This document shows positions 8,609-17,185 of a stretch of 45,924 bases of DNA, piece after piece (positions within the stretch are counted from its first letter, which is position 1; the number at the start of each line of letters is the position of its first letter). The notes beneath the pieces were generated by a model that was given only the letters and a program-made list of their open reading frames with translations, was not told the origin of the DNA and searched no databases. The stretch is from CANHCC01 sp040381555 (GTDB taxonomy: Bacteria > Bacteroidota > Bacteroidia > J057 > RFSG01). Made by a program: the position numbers and the translations under genes. The stretch is from NCBI GenBank assembly GCA_040381555.1, contig JBEIHC010000008.1, positions 1-45,924 on the forward strand. Reading direction: 5' to 3'.

Positions 8609-9013
8609 TTAATTGCTCTTTATGGGCTTTTCTTCACTTTTCTGAAGGGTAAACTGAAAGGGCAAGTTTACCCAAAACTTTTGAGCACGACCCTCTTTTC
8701 TGGCAGGAGAAAATCGAAGTGCTGGAAGCTTGGCTAGCACAGCTTGAACCAAGAGAGGGTGGGCGGAATTTACCAACTCATATTGCTCCAGATTTCCTAA
8801 GGTATCAATCAACACTTTCACCAATACCTTACCCTGAATGCCTTGGTCACGGGCTTCTTTGGGATACTCTATACTTCTGCGGATATCGGCTAGGTTCAGT
8901 GGTATGGGCTCCATTTCTGAAGGAGGCCATTCTCTCGATGTTTCTGCATCTTGAGCAAACAGCGCATTCTTCGTAATTAAAATCAGTAGAATTAGTACGA
9001 ATATTCTCTTCAT
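8609..9013 (-). CDS. Exported stand-alone TonB C-terminal domain protein
   Basis: A small protein of about 134 residues consisting of a signal peptide (MKRIFVLILLILITKNALFAQ) and one TonB C-terminal domain (YPKEARDQGIQGKVLVKVLID ... FSPARKEGRAQKFWVNLPFQF). The ATG at 9013 is preferred because it begins a clean signal peptide; an upstream ATG at 9103 would prepend 30 charged residues. There is no proline-rich periplasmic spacer, and the N-terminus ends in a signal-peptidase-like ALFAQ, so the domain may be released as a soluble protein. It is clearly paralogous to the C-terminus of the full TonB encoded four genes earlier in the operon. Confidence 0.8.
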   Translation of the reverse strand: MKRIFVLILLILITKNALFAQDAETSREWPPSEMEPIPLNLADIRRSIEYPKEARDQGIQGKVLVKVLIDTLGNLEQYELVNSAHPLLVQAVLAKLPALRFSPARKEGRAQKFWVNLPFQFTLQKSEEKPIKSN

Positions 9014-9133
9014 GACGAAAATCGTTTTCCTTCTATTTTTTGAATCGAAATTTTTATTTGAAACAGCAGAGAACTGATAGCGCAGAGATAAAAACACCTT
9101 CATTCGTTCTAATATTTTCCCATCGGAACAAGC

Positions 9134-10057
9134 TTAACGAAGTTCTATATTGCGTGTCGGTCTGTAAGCCGGCATTAATCCAGATTTGAGCACCATTCTT
9201 TGTCCTTTTTCACCAGCACAAAAAGCAATAAACCCAGCGACCAATCCTGTTTTTGCCTCAAATGTTATGGCATTTATTTTTCGAATAAAAGGGTATTTTC
9301 CGATTCCTACAGAAGATTGAAATGGCAAGTAGAATTGTTTGTCCTCCTCATTTTGAACCCTCACAATCCGCACTGATTTCAATAATTCTTTTGACAAAGA
9401 ATCCTTAGTACTGCTAATCCAATTCAGTCCGATAAAGCCCAAAGCTCCTGGGGTATTCGCAACTTGATTCACCAATTCAGGATTGGAACCAGCACCCAAA
9501 ACCTCTGAAAGAAACCCTTCTCCTCTCATCACAGAATCTCGAAGGTAATTAGCCAAAGAGGACCCTCCGGCATCCAAAATAATTTGTATCTTTCCATTAG
9601 AACTTTGAGGGGTCAATTGATTCCAATTGGAAATTTTGCCAGAAAGAATTTGGCGGAGAATTGTAGGGGACAATAAGGTGTCTGAATTCTGCGGATGCAC
9701 AATTAAGGCAAGTGCGTCAAGAGCCAAGGGTTGATACCGAGCCGTAAAATTTTGTGCACGCAGGGCTTTTTCTTGTTCTGCGGGTATTACTCCAGGAATC
9801 ACAATCATGCTCACTTGGGCATCCAACAAAGCATTGATGGCTTCTGATTCCTTTAATGATTGAACTTCAACTCGGGCATTCTGATACAGAAAATTAAAAC
9901 CGTCAGCAAACTCCTGAGTGATTCGAATAACAGAGGGGTCAGCCGCAATTTGAATATTTCCTTGAGTGGGGGTTTCCCGGTTTGTATCTGAAGTACAAGC
10001 AGCCAATAAAAAAACAAAAAGAAAAGGGAAGAGTCTAACCTTACTCATCTTTCTCAA
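9134..10057 (-). CDS. PstS-like phosphate-binding lipoprotein
   Basis: A 307-residue substrate-binding protein of the PstS-like family. The N-terminus is a lipoprotein signal with lipobox LLAAC (Cys near residue 21). The body shows PstS-family features: IQIAADPSVIRITQEFADGF early, LSGKISNWNQL in the middle (the family's G-x-I-x-x-W), LDAGGSSLANYLRDSVM, and NTPGALGFIGL late. PstS proteins bind phosphate in the periplasm. No PstABC permease genes follow; instead the gene sits inside a TonB/ExbB/ExbD operon and overlaps the previous small gene by 17 bases. It may sense phosphate or a phosphorylated ligand for outer-membrane transport. That is inference. Confidence 0.82.
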   Translation of the reverse strand: MRKMSKVRLFPFLFVFLLAACTSDTNRETPTQGNIQIAADPSVIRITQEFADGFNFLYQNARVEVQSLKESEAINALLDAQVSMIVIPGVIPAEQEKALRAQNFTARYQPLALDALALIVHPQNSDTLLSPTILRQILSGKISNWNQLTPQSSNGKIQIILDAGGSSLANYLRDSVMRGEGFLSEVLGAGSNPELVNQVANTPGALGFIGLNWISSTKDSLSKELLKSVRIVRVQNEEDKQFYLPFQSSVGIGKYPFIRKINAITFEAKTGLVAGFIAFCAGEKGQRMVLKSGLMPAYRPTRNIELR

Positions 10058-10280
10058 TCATTCCGGAATGGGAACGATTTTTTTCTTGCAAGTTTTTAAG
10101 CATTTTTCTTGCTCTAAAAATCCGGAATCCGGCGTAAAGCAGAATGGCCACACCCATAGTAACTCTACTGGAAGTGGTCCATCCTTCAAATATACCAGAA
10201 GGGAGAAAGAACAAGCCAAAAGCCATCAGGACAAATACCCCGGCCATCAGGAAACTCAGGTAGATAAAAGTTTTCTCCAT
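10041..10280 (-). CDS. Small two-pass membrane protein in the TonB operon
   Basis: A 79-residue protein with two hydrophobic segments (about 5-27 and 39-54) separated by a short loop (SGIFEGWTTSSRV), then a basic and polar tail (RIFRARKMLKNLQEKNRSHSG). I recognise no named family. Its position between tonB and the PstS-like gene, 62 bases after tonB and overlapping the next gene by 17 bases, supports translation and a role with the ExbB-ExbD-TonB complex. Confidence 0.7.
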   Translation of the reverse strand: MEKTFIYLSFLMAGVFVLMAFGLFFLPSGIFEGWTTSSRVTMGVAILLYAGFRIFRARKMLKNLQEKNRSHSGMIEKDE

Positions 10281-10342
10281 TTGGATGGAAAAGGATGAAA
10301 GTAAAAGTTAAGCCCCAAAAGGACCCGGCAGATTGAAATAGA

Positions 10343-11143
10343 TTATTGAAGTTTGAAATCCACAGGAACAACCACCCAGAATTTGGTGGGTTTTCCCGCT
10401 TGAATTGCCGGCGTGAATTTCAAAGTCCTTAGCTGGTTAACACAGGCATCCGTCAACAATTGGTGTTTGGATTTTAGTACCATATGCTTTTCAACATTTC
10501 CTTCTTTGTCTACCAATACCTTCAAGAGTACTTTCCCTTCAATTCCGGCTTCCTTAGCCTGAGGAGGATATCCAATATTCTTTTTAAAATCAGCCATGTT
10601 TACTGGTACAGGCTCTTTTTCTACTGCCATGAAGGCATTCGGATCAGGCTCTGCTTCTGGAGCTTCGACAACTTTATTTCCAGAACCCTCTTTCTCTCCA
10701 AAGTCAAAACCATCTTCAGTACCTTCTACTGTTTCTGTAGAAACATTCTTGTCTTTTATCTCATCGATATTGACGATTGTTTCATCCGGCTTGGCTTCTT
10801 CATCCGGTACTGGCTCTGGAATAACAAATTTGATTGCCGATTTTTTGGGGGGAGGAGCCACTTCTTCCGGAGGAAGTTCTGGTTGTTTTTCCTCATTAAT
10901 AGGCACATCGGCCAACTCAACGATGGTAACTTTCTTTATTTCTTCTTCTTCTGCAGGTTGTAGCCCTTCAATAAAATTGAGAATGGCAGGAAACCCCAAA
11001 CTGAACAGAACCAATAAGGAACCGAACAGGAAGGCCATCACTACATGACGGGGATATTTCTTACGGAGAATGTAAGCCCCATATTCTTTATTACGCGCCT
11101 CAAAAACGATATCGTCGAGGTTGGCCAGAATGGGTTGTGACAT
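10343..11143 (-). CDS. tonB: Energy transducer TonB
   Basis: A 266-residue TonB protein that carries proton-motive-force energy from ExbB/ExbD to outer-membrane receptors. There is a cytoplasmic head (residues 1-33), one transmembrane helix (about 34-57, VVMAFLFGSLLVLFSLGFPAI), an acidic, proline-rich periplasmic spacer (about 60-170, with ELPPEEVAPPPKK and PEPVPDEEAKPDE), and the TonB C-terminal domain (about 180-266, YPPQAKEAGIEGKVLLKVLVD to KFWVVVPVDF). The head is longer than in proteobacterial TonB and resembles the Bacteroidota type. It is fourth in the operon. Confidence 0.93.
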   Translation of the reverse strand: MSQPILANLDDIVFEARNKEYGAYILRKKYPRHVVMAFLFGSLLVLFSLGFPAILNFIEGLQPAEEEEIKKVTIVELADVPINEEKQPELPPEEVAPPPKKSAIKFVIPEPVPDEEAKPDETIVNIDEIKDKNVSTETVEGTEDGFDFGEKEGSGNKVVEAPEAEPDPNAFMAVEKEPVPVNMADFKKNIGYPPQAKEAGIEGKVLLKVLVDKEGNVEKHMVLKSKHQLLTDACVNQLRTLKFTPAIQAGKPTKFWVVVPVDFKLQ

Positions 11144-11192
11144 ACGCTGATTCTTTTATTTGTTAACGAAGGAGACCTTCCTATTTATTGTT

Positions 11193-11792
11193 TTATTTTT
11201 CTGGTCCGTCAATAATGTTATCAGGCTCATTAACCTTTACAATTTCGGACTTTTCAAATGCGTTAATTTCTGCAAGGGTGTATTTCTTTACCTCAGAAAT
11301 ATTCATTTCATCCAGAATATCCACAACATTGCCGTAGCGAGAGGAAGAAAGCGGCTTTATCAAAACGATTAGTTCTTTTTCATCATTGAACTGTTGTTTA
11401 ACAGCCTGTTGCCTTTCCCGAATGAGTTCGCGAAGTTTATCTGGTGCGAAAGAAAGAGTCTGTACTTCAGGGTTTTTACCTTCGCCAGGGTTGAGGATTC
11501 CCACATAAGCATAGATCTGGTCATTTGCCCCAAGAATCATGTTAAGAATTTTACTTTCTGCAACCTTGGGTGGTTCTACTTCCTCTTTTTCATTCGGATC
11601 TACCTTTGGGGGAATTACCACGGGCAACACATTAGGCTTGCTGATGGTAGTTGTAAGTACGAAGAAAGTAAGGAGGAGGAAGGCAAGATCCACCATTGCC
11701 GTCATATCTATTCGGGTAGAGGCTTTTTTACCTCGGGGTTTTTTGCCCCCTTTATGTTTGCCGCCGCCACCGCCGGTATCGAGTTCTGCCAT
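11193..11792 (-). CDS. exbD: ExbD/TolR family proton-channel subunit (second copy)
   Basis: A 199-residue inner-membrane protein with a Gly/Lys-rich cytoplasmic start, one transmembrane helix bearing the essential Asp (DMTAMVDLAFLLLTFFVLT, about 30-48), and a periplasmic domain with PLSSSRYGNVVDILDEM near residues 146-162. ExbD dimers with an ExbB pentamer form the proton path that drives TonB. It lies 31 bases after the first ExbD gene. Two dissimilar ExbD copies in one operon are usual in Bacteroidota. The periplasmic part carries a longer insertion (about 85-130) than proteobacterial ExbD. Confidence 0.92.
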   Translation of the reverse strand: MAELDTGGGGGKHKGGKKPRGKKASTRIDMTAMVDLAFLLLTFFVLTTTISKPNVLPVVIPPKVDPNEKEEVEPPKVAESKILNMILGANDQIYAYVGILNPGEGKNPEVQTLSFAPDKLRELIRERQQAVKQQFNDEKELIVLIKPLSSSRYGNVVDILDEMNISEVKKYTLAEINAFEKSEIVKVNEPDNIIDGPEK

Positions 11793-11823
11793 GAGTAAAG
11801 CTGATTAATCTGGTTGAAGCTTT

Positions 11824-12447
11824 CTATTGTGTTTTTCTAGGGTCATTTTCCAGCGTAGTAATCAGGGCAAAATTATGCACTCTGAGTTCGCGGAAGGTTT
11901 CCATTACATTGGAGAAGGCAGGAAACTTCGTGTTTTTATCTGCTTTGATTACTAAGCGAAGATCCGTTTCTTTGACTTCTTTGTGTGCGTATCGACCTTG
12001 CATAATCCATTGTGGCAACTCATTTATGAGCGTATCACAGGGAATACCTTTTTGGATGAACTTTTCGCGCTCAGCAGGAGGAAGACTCATCCAATTCTTG
12101 AGTTCTGAAAAAGACATTCCAAAATTCGTTTCCAAGGAAAATGCTTTTACTTCATCTTCGGTCAGTTGCCATTTGTTGACGCTGGCTATTTTTTTAATCA
12201 TCGTCACACGGCTGTCTCTATTGTCAATCCCTAAAAATACCCGACCAGAGTCATTGACGGTAATCATCATGATATCTTTTTCAGGAATAACAGTATCAGA
12301 CACTGAACCCGGCGTTTCAACCTTTGCAGCTTCTTCAGCTTTAAAGTTTGTAGCCAACATGAAGAAGGTCAATAACAAGAATGCCAAATCCACCATGGCG
12401 GTCATGTCAATCTTGCTACTTTTCCTTGCTATTTTATTTTTTGGCAT
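11824..12447 (-). CDS. exbD: ExbD/TolR family proton-channel subunit (first copy)
   Basis: A 207-residue ExbD paralogue. The single transmembrane helix (about 12-33, IDMTAMVDLAFLLLTFFMLATNFK) keeps the channel Asp. The periplasmic domain includes LVIKADKNTKFPAFSNVMETF (about 160-182), the usual ExbD fold end, plus a central helical insertion with LPPAEREKFIQKGIPCDTL. It starts 29 bases after the exbB stop. Its helix is nearly identical to the second copy but the periplasmic parts differ strongly, which suggests the two copies form a hetero-dimer; that last point is inference. Confidence 0.92.
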   Translation of the reverse strand: MPKNKIARKSSKIDMTAMVDLAFLLLTFFMLATNFKAEEAAKVETPGSVSDTVIPEKDIMMITVNDSGRVFLGIDNRDSRVTMIKKIASVNKWQLTEDEVKAFSLETNFGMSFSELKNWMSLPPAEREKFIQKGIPCDTLINELPQWIMQGRYAHKEVKETDLRLVIKADKNTKFPAFSNVMETFRELRVHNFALITTLENDPRKTQ

Positions 12448-12476
12448 GGTTCAATTAGTTAAAAGGATTCGATGAA

Positions 12477-13340
12477 TCAGGCGCGGGGAGCTCCGTCTGT
12501 ATTATGACGAGAAGCGAAGGTCTGAACAATACTGAATCCGCACTCATCAATACTATAAGTCATTCCGTCGATGGTGCTGGTGAAGTAGTTATAGGCAACC
12601 GTTGCAATTGTAGAGGTGGTAATCCCTAAGGCTGTATTTACAAGTGCCTCAGAAATACCGTTTGCCAAGGCAACCGCATCTGGAGAACCTGCTGTTGCAA
12701 GAGCCGAGAAGGCCTTAATCATCCCTAATACCGTTCCAATCAATCCTACGAGCGTACCAATAGATACAATGGTAGCAATGATGACCAAATTTTTCTCCAT
12801 CATAGGAAGCTCCAGAGTGGTTGCTTCTTCGATTTCTTTTTGAATGGCTACAATTTTTTGCTCCCGATCTAAAGATTTTTCATTGGACATTTCGTGATAC
12901 TTAACCAAAGCAGCCTTCGTTACATTGGCAACAGAACCCCGCTGTTCATCACAAAGGGCAATGGCGTCTTTGATTTTGTTTTCGTTCAGTAATAATTGAA
13001 TTTTCTTTACGAATACATCAATTGAACCTTTTCCTTTAGACATACTGAGGAAAATCAAACGCTCAATAGAGAAAACAATAATCATTAACAAAAGAGCAAT
13101 CGCCAATGGAATGATGGCTCCTCCTTTGTACACAATCCCAAAATAATCTCCGGGAATAGGATGATTGTTTGTAGGGTCGCAATCTGTAACATTGGGAGGG
13201 CAAGGCTCGAAGTGACTTGCATCACCCAGAATAAATTTGTAAATAATGTAGCCCAACACAATTGTTAATACAATGACAACCGGGGAGAACCAAGATTGCA
13301 TACTACGCTTTGAGTCCAACTTTACTTCTGTTGATTCCAT
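12477..13340 (-). CDS. exbB: MotA/TolQ/ExbB proton channel protein
   Basis: A 287-residue inner-membrane protein and the first gene of the TonB operon. Three hydrophobic helices are visible: about 18-37 (SPVVIVLTIVLGYIIYKFIL), 75-96 (IIPLAIALLLMIIVFSIERLI) and a late pair region from about 185-215 (LVIIATIVSIGTLVGLIGTVLGMIKAF, the conserved MotA/TolQ signature) and 230-255 (EALVNTALGITTSTIATVAYN). The cytoplasmic loop between helices 2 and 3 is about 90 residues, as in ExbB. An extra periplasmic loop at 40-72 contains two Cys (PCPPNVTDC) that could pair. Confidence 0.93.
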   Translation of the reverse strand: MESTEVKLDSKRSMQSWFSPVVIVLTIVLGYIIYKFILGDASHFEPCPPNVTDCDPTNNHPIPGDYFGIVYKGGAIIPLAIALLLMIIVFSIERLIFLSMSKGKGSIDVFVKKIQLLLNENKIKDAIALCDEQRGSVANVTKAALVKYHEMSNEKSLDREQKIVAIQKEIEEATTLELPMMEKNLVIIATIVSIGTLVGLIGTVLGMIKAFSALATAGSPDAVALANGISEALVNTALGITTSTIATVAYNYFTSTIDGMTYSIDECGFSIVQTFASRHNTDGAPRA

Positions 13341-13470
13341 GCTTTGGATAATTAAGGATTAAAAGTTTTGGTGAATCTTACAGGCACCCTGCCTGAAAGG
13401 AGAGGCTAAATTAGGTTGAAAGTTTCATTTCACAAATTTTTTCCTTCCTTCTGATTACACAAAATGAAGA

Positions 13471-14922
13471 TTAAAAGCCTAAACGGACAATTGTAAAGAC
13501 TTTTTTCTTTTGTTGAAAATAGACTAAAATGGCTTCCTGATTGTTAACCTGTTCACAATAAACACGATAAAAAGTGTCCGCGGTCCGGTATTCTGGAAAA
13601 AGTGGAATTCGCTTCGATGTTGCTCCTGTCATACCAATTGTCTGATAATATACATTCACCCCAGTCTCTTTTTCTCGATATTCATAAAAAAAGAATAAAT
13701 TTTCAGCCGTTACCACCTCAAAATAGGAAAGCTGAGCTGCACTTTCACTCAATTGACGCTTATACAATACTGAGTTCCACTCCACTTTTCCCTCCCCTGA
13801 TATAGAGGTAACTATTACATCATCATAATGGAAAAAGGTTTGATTATACCAGAAACCATACACATCCCGATAGGAATTCGAGGTAACATAATACTGCTCC
13901 CCTAACACAATCAATCCGCCGTCAGAACGAGGAATAATCTTGTCGAGGTAAAAATCCGTTAATTCCTTTCCTTTATCTAACTGCTTCTGAGATAAGTATC
14001 GAGACAAAAACTCTTCAGGGAATTTCTCATAATTTTCAACGATTAACTTGCCACTTACTCCATCAATCCGCTGATAAAACACTCCCCCAACTGCACCTGG
14101 GGTGTTTTTGGAAAAATAACCGGCAATCAGAATATTGTTTTCTCGGTCAATTCTAAAACTCAAATCAGTTACATAATAAGCCTGAAAATCCAACAGAATT
14201 TCTTTGGCATCTCCTTGTTCGGGGTCATACTGATAAATATAATGCTTCCAAGTGTTGTCCTCAGTGCCTTGAGAAACTCTGCCCAATACAAATACGGACC
14301 CCTGATTTCCAACACGGATAGACTTAATATTAAACTGCTCTGCTTGCCAAGGCAATTCGATTCCCCCTTCAACAGGAGCCTTAAATTTTTCATCGAAAAC
14401 AAAGAATTGTAGTTTTTCTTTTTCTCCTTTTTTACCCAACTTCTGAAAACAAAGCAGACGCTTTTTGTTTTGGGAAAGGGAGTAATTCAATTCCATTCGT
14501 TCTTTTTTCTGTCTTGGACCCCGGTTTACCTCTTTCCGGGCACTCAGTTGATTGCCCTTCAAGTCAAATTGATAGGCCCAAACCACCACCTGGAGTTCTT
14601 TGGGGAAGTCCTCCTCCACAAACACCACAATATTATCTCCTAATACAGCCACATGATCAATACTCATGCGTCCATTTTGCTCAAAAACCTGTTTCTGCCA
14701 TTGTTTGCCGAATTGAGCATCATACTTAAATAAGCCCACATATCTACTGGATGCTTTGGAGAGCGGGCCTACTGTTACCATGCCCTTGTCCTTGGGAGAA
14801 TACTCAATCCACCAAGGCTTTGGATCTTTCCTGCCCAAATATAAAGAGGCTTGAATTTGCTGAGCTTGGATTCCCGTTGTAAAAGCCAGTAATAGGAAGA
14901 AGACAACTAAGCGCAGGTTCAT
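13471..14922 (-). CDS. Exported hypothetical protein
   Basis: About 483 residues from the preferred ATG at 14922, which gives a clean signal peptide (MNLRLVVFFLLLAFTTGIQAQ); the frame also opens at 15018, but that would overlap rsgA and add 32 basic residues before the signal. The mature part is rich in beta-strand-like alternation and aromatic residues, with repeats of the type ...GLFKYDAQFGKQW and ...HYIYQYDPEQGDAKEI spaced irregularly, compatible with a propeller or beta-sandwich. I recognise no family and no catalytic motif. It follows rsgA by about 82 bases on the same strand and may belong to the OMP-waaA-rsgA operon. Confidence 0.75.
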   Translation of the reverse strand: MNLRLVVFFLLLAFTTGIQAQQIQASLYLGRKDPKPWWIEYSPKDKGMVTVGPLSKASSRYVGLFKYDAQFGKQWQKQVFEQNGRMSIDHVAVLGDNIVVFVEEDFPKELQVVVWAYQFDLKGNQLSARKEVNRGPRQKKERMELNYSLSQNKKRLLCFQKLGKKGEKEKLQFFVFDEKFKAPVEGGIELPWQAEQFNIKSIRVGNQGSVFVLGRVSQGTEDNTWKHYIYQYDPEQGDAKEILLDFQAYYVTDLSFRIDRENNILIAGYFSKNTPGAVGGVFYQRIDGVSGKLIVENYEKFPEEFLSRYLSQKQLDKGKELTDFYLDKIIPRSDGGLIVLGEQYYVTSNSYRDVYGFWYNQTFFHYDDVIVTSISGEGKVEWNSVLYKRQLSESAAQLSYFEVVTAENLFFFYEYREKETGVNVYYQTIGMTGATSKRIPLFPEYRTADTFYRVYCEQVNNQEAILVYFQQKKKVFTIVRLGF

Positions 14923-15004
14923 ATTGTAAAGGTACAATTTAGCCAAAATAAACGGGGGGTAGGATACTTTCGTTCGAAACAAATACAAGTACTTTTTATA
15001 CGAA

Positions 15005-15931
15005 TTAAGCCATTTCACCTAACATACTTAAATAGGTATTATAGCGGGATTCGGAAATATTGCCATTCTGCACTTCCTGACGAATCGCACAACCAGGTTC
15101 TTTCGTATGGGTACAGTCATTAAAACGGCATCCACTTAAATACTTGCGCATTTCTGGAAAATAATGCGACAACTCTTGTCGGGAAAACTCATACAGCTCC
15201 ATTTCTTTGAATCCAGGGGCATCAATCACAAACCCACCAAATGAAAGCTCAAACATTTCAGCATAGGTTGTGGTATGCTTTCCTTTACCCGTACTGGTAG
15301 ATATTTGCCCGGTTCTCAAATGTAACTCGGCATCTGCCAGATTGATGAAGGTGGATTTTCCCGATCCGGAATGCCCAGCGAGAAAACTTGTTTTGCCTTC
15401 CAGAATCTCTCTAGCCTGTGGAGCCAATTCAGGATCTGTGGCACAAAAGGGAAACACTGGGTATCCACAAGACCGATAAATACGATAAAAATCCGCCGCT
15501 TTATCTTGTAATCGGGGCGAATGCAATCTATCTGTTTTATTAAAAATGATAATCGCCGGAATATGAAATGCTTCGCAACTCACCAAAAAACGATCTATAT
15601 ATCCTAAGGGCGTAAAAGGTTCTTCAACCGTTGCAATGAGAACAGCTTGATCTACATTCGAACACAGGATATGAAACTGGCTCGAAAGTTTTACCGATTT
15701 TCTTAGAATATAATTTCGCCGGGGCAAAATAGAAACGATTGTTCCCGTTTCATCTCCTGCCTCAGGTAAAATAGAAACCAGATCCCCCACTGCCACAGGA
15801 TTGGTACTGCGTAATTCTTGGGTTCGAATCTTTCCTCTCAGAGTACATTCTATTAGTTTCCCTGACTCCAGCCTGACCCGATAGAAGGACCCGGTGGTTC
15901 GCATAATGGTTCCGATTTCTTCTTGATTCAT
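15005..15931 (-). CDS. rsgA: Ribosome small-subunit-dependent GTPase A
   Basis: A 308-residue circularly permuted GTPase that helps late 30S maturation. The N-terminal OB domain covers about 1-70. The G motifs come in permuted order: G4 IIFNKTD (about 128-134), G1 GHSGSGKST (about 184-192), then G3 VIDAPGF (about 236-242). A C-terminal zinc knuckle reads C-x6-C-x-H-x5-C (CRFNDCTHTKEPGC, about 269-282, with a preceding Cys spacing normal for RsgA). It starts one base after the waaA stop, so the two are translationally coupled. Confidence 0.96.
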   Translation of the reverse strand: MNQEEIGTIMRTTGSFYRVRLESGKLIECTLRGKIRTQELRSTNPVAVGDLVSILPEAGDETGTIVSILPRRNYILRKSVKLSSQFHILCSNVDQAVLIATVEEPFTPLGYIDRFLVSCEAFHIPAIIIFNKTDRLHSPRLQDKAADFYRIYRSCGYPVFPFCATDPELAPQAREILEGKTSFLAGHSGSGKSTFINLADAELHLRTGQISTSTGKGKHTTTYAEMFELSFGGFVIDAPGFKEMELYEFSRQELSHYFPEMRKYLSGCRFNDCTHTKEPGCAIRQEVQNGNISESRYNTYLSMLGEMA

Positions 15932-15932
15932 T

Positions 15933-17183
15933 CTAGTTTAGGTAGTGAGCGGCCTGCAGTAAAGAGAGGATGCGGCCTGTAGCACCTGCCTTGGATTGGA
16001 TATAGTTTCGGTTCTGATTACGAATACGGTCTGACTTTTCTGAATGCTTTTTGATTATTTCTATATAAATCATCAAATCGGAAGCTGAATTAATTACAGC
16101 AGCCCCCTCCATTCTCAGCAAATCAATGGCCTCTTGAAAATCCTGATACCTTGGCCCGAATGCTAAGGGAAGCCCCCAAGCCGCAGGCTCCTGAATGTTA
16201 TGAATGCGGTGGTGCTGTCCCCCGCCTATATAAGCCATAGATCCATATTGATATAAGGAAGACAAATATCCAATACGATCTATCAAGAGCAATCTATGGC
16301 CAGGATGAAGATTTTGTATTTCAGAGAAAAGGACTACTTGAGAAGGGAAAGCGCGTTTATACGCCTGCACGGTAGCTTCTTTGAGTTCATGAGGCGCAAT
16401 AATCCACCTTATCCGTTGATCTTTTAGTTCACGAATAGCAGAAAGGAGAATCTGGTCATCTTTCGGCCAGGTACTTCCTGCGATTACACAAAACTCTCCT
16501 TGCAGAAACTCACTTAGATCAGGTAAGGGAATAGGGTGCTGAACCTGTTGGATTACCCGATCAAATCTAGGATCTCCGGCTACTTTCACCTTTCCTTTCA
16601 ACTCTGGCAATGCAGATAAAAACGCATAGGAATCATGGTCTTGAGTAAAAATAAGGGTAAAGCAGGATAGTAGCTTAAGATAAAATGTCCGTAATAGAGG
16701 CGTAAAATATTTCTGCTGAGCATCGAACTTTGCCGCAATAAGAAAGGCCGGAATTTTTCGTTTTTGAATTTCTTTCAAGAAATAAAACCACAAATCATAC
16801 TTCACAAAGAAAACAAGAGTGGGTTGAAGGGCTGTTACAAATTCTTGAGCAACACTTGGACCGTCCTCAGGAAGATAAATAACCCGGGCAACCTTGTCGT
16901 AATTTTTTCGAATTCGATACCCTGAGGGGGAGTAAAACGAGAGAACTATTTCTCTATCTGGATACCCCAGATGCAAGGCTTCCAAAACAGGACGCCCCTG
17001 CTCAAACTCCCCTAATGAGGCGCAGTGCATCCAAATGACTTTTTTACCTTTAAAACCAGCTAACTGTTGCCTCCAGGATTTCGCTCCTTCCCATCTTTCT
17101 CTAGACTTTGGGGAGAAAAAGGAGGCCACCCGAATAGCGAATTTATACAGAAATAGGACCAGTGGATATATCAAAGACCCCAT
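15933..17183 (-). CDS. waaA: 3-deoxy-D-manno-octulosonic acid (Kdo) transferase
   Basis: WaaA adds Kdo from CMP-Kdo to lipid IVA at the inner face of the cytoplasmic membrane in lipopolysaccharide synthesis. The 416-residue length fits. The N-terminus has a hydrophobic anchor (LIYPLVLFLYKFAIRVASFF). The catalytic-base region CASLGEFEQGRP (about 53-64) carries the conserved Glu. The second GT-B half contains VIAGSTWPKDDQIL (about 232-245) and GGGQHHRIHNIQEPAAWGLPLAFGPR-type nucleotide-binding sequence near 325-350. It lies 2 bases after the outer-membrane protein gene and 1 base before rsgA. Confidence 0.95.
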   Translation of the reverse strand: MGSLIYPLVLFLYKFAIRVASFFSPKSRERWEGAKSWRQQLAGFKGKKVIWMHCASLGEFEQGRPVLEALHLGYPDREIVLSFYSPSGYRIRKNYDKVARVIYLPEDGPSVAQEFVTALQPTLVFFVKYDLWFYFLKEIQKRKIPAFLIAAKFDAQQKYFTPLLRTFYLKLLSCFTLIFTQDHDSYAFLSALPELKGKVKVAGDPRFDRVIQQVQHPIPLPDLSEFLQGEFCVIAGSTWPKDDQILLSAIRELKDQRIRWIIAPHELKEATVQAYKRAFPSQVVLFSEIQNLHPGHRLLLIDRIGYLSSLYQYGSMAYIGGGQHHRIHNIQEPAAWGLPLAFGPRYQDFQEAIDLLRMEGAAVINSASDLMIYIEIIKKHSEKSDRIRNQNRNYIQSKAGATGRILSLLQAAHYLN

Positions 17184-17185
17184 TT

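Noticed and set aside
10596..11048. Plus-strand Ser/Thr/Gly-rich protein opposite tonB
   Set aside because: It is the complement of the proline- and glutamate-rich TonB spacer; the minus-strand gene has clear family motifs and operon context.
12616..12843. Plus-strand frame opposite exbB
   Set aside because: It is the shadow of the conserved MotA/TolQ channel helices on the other strand.
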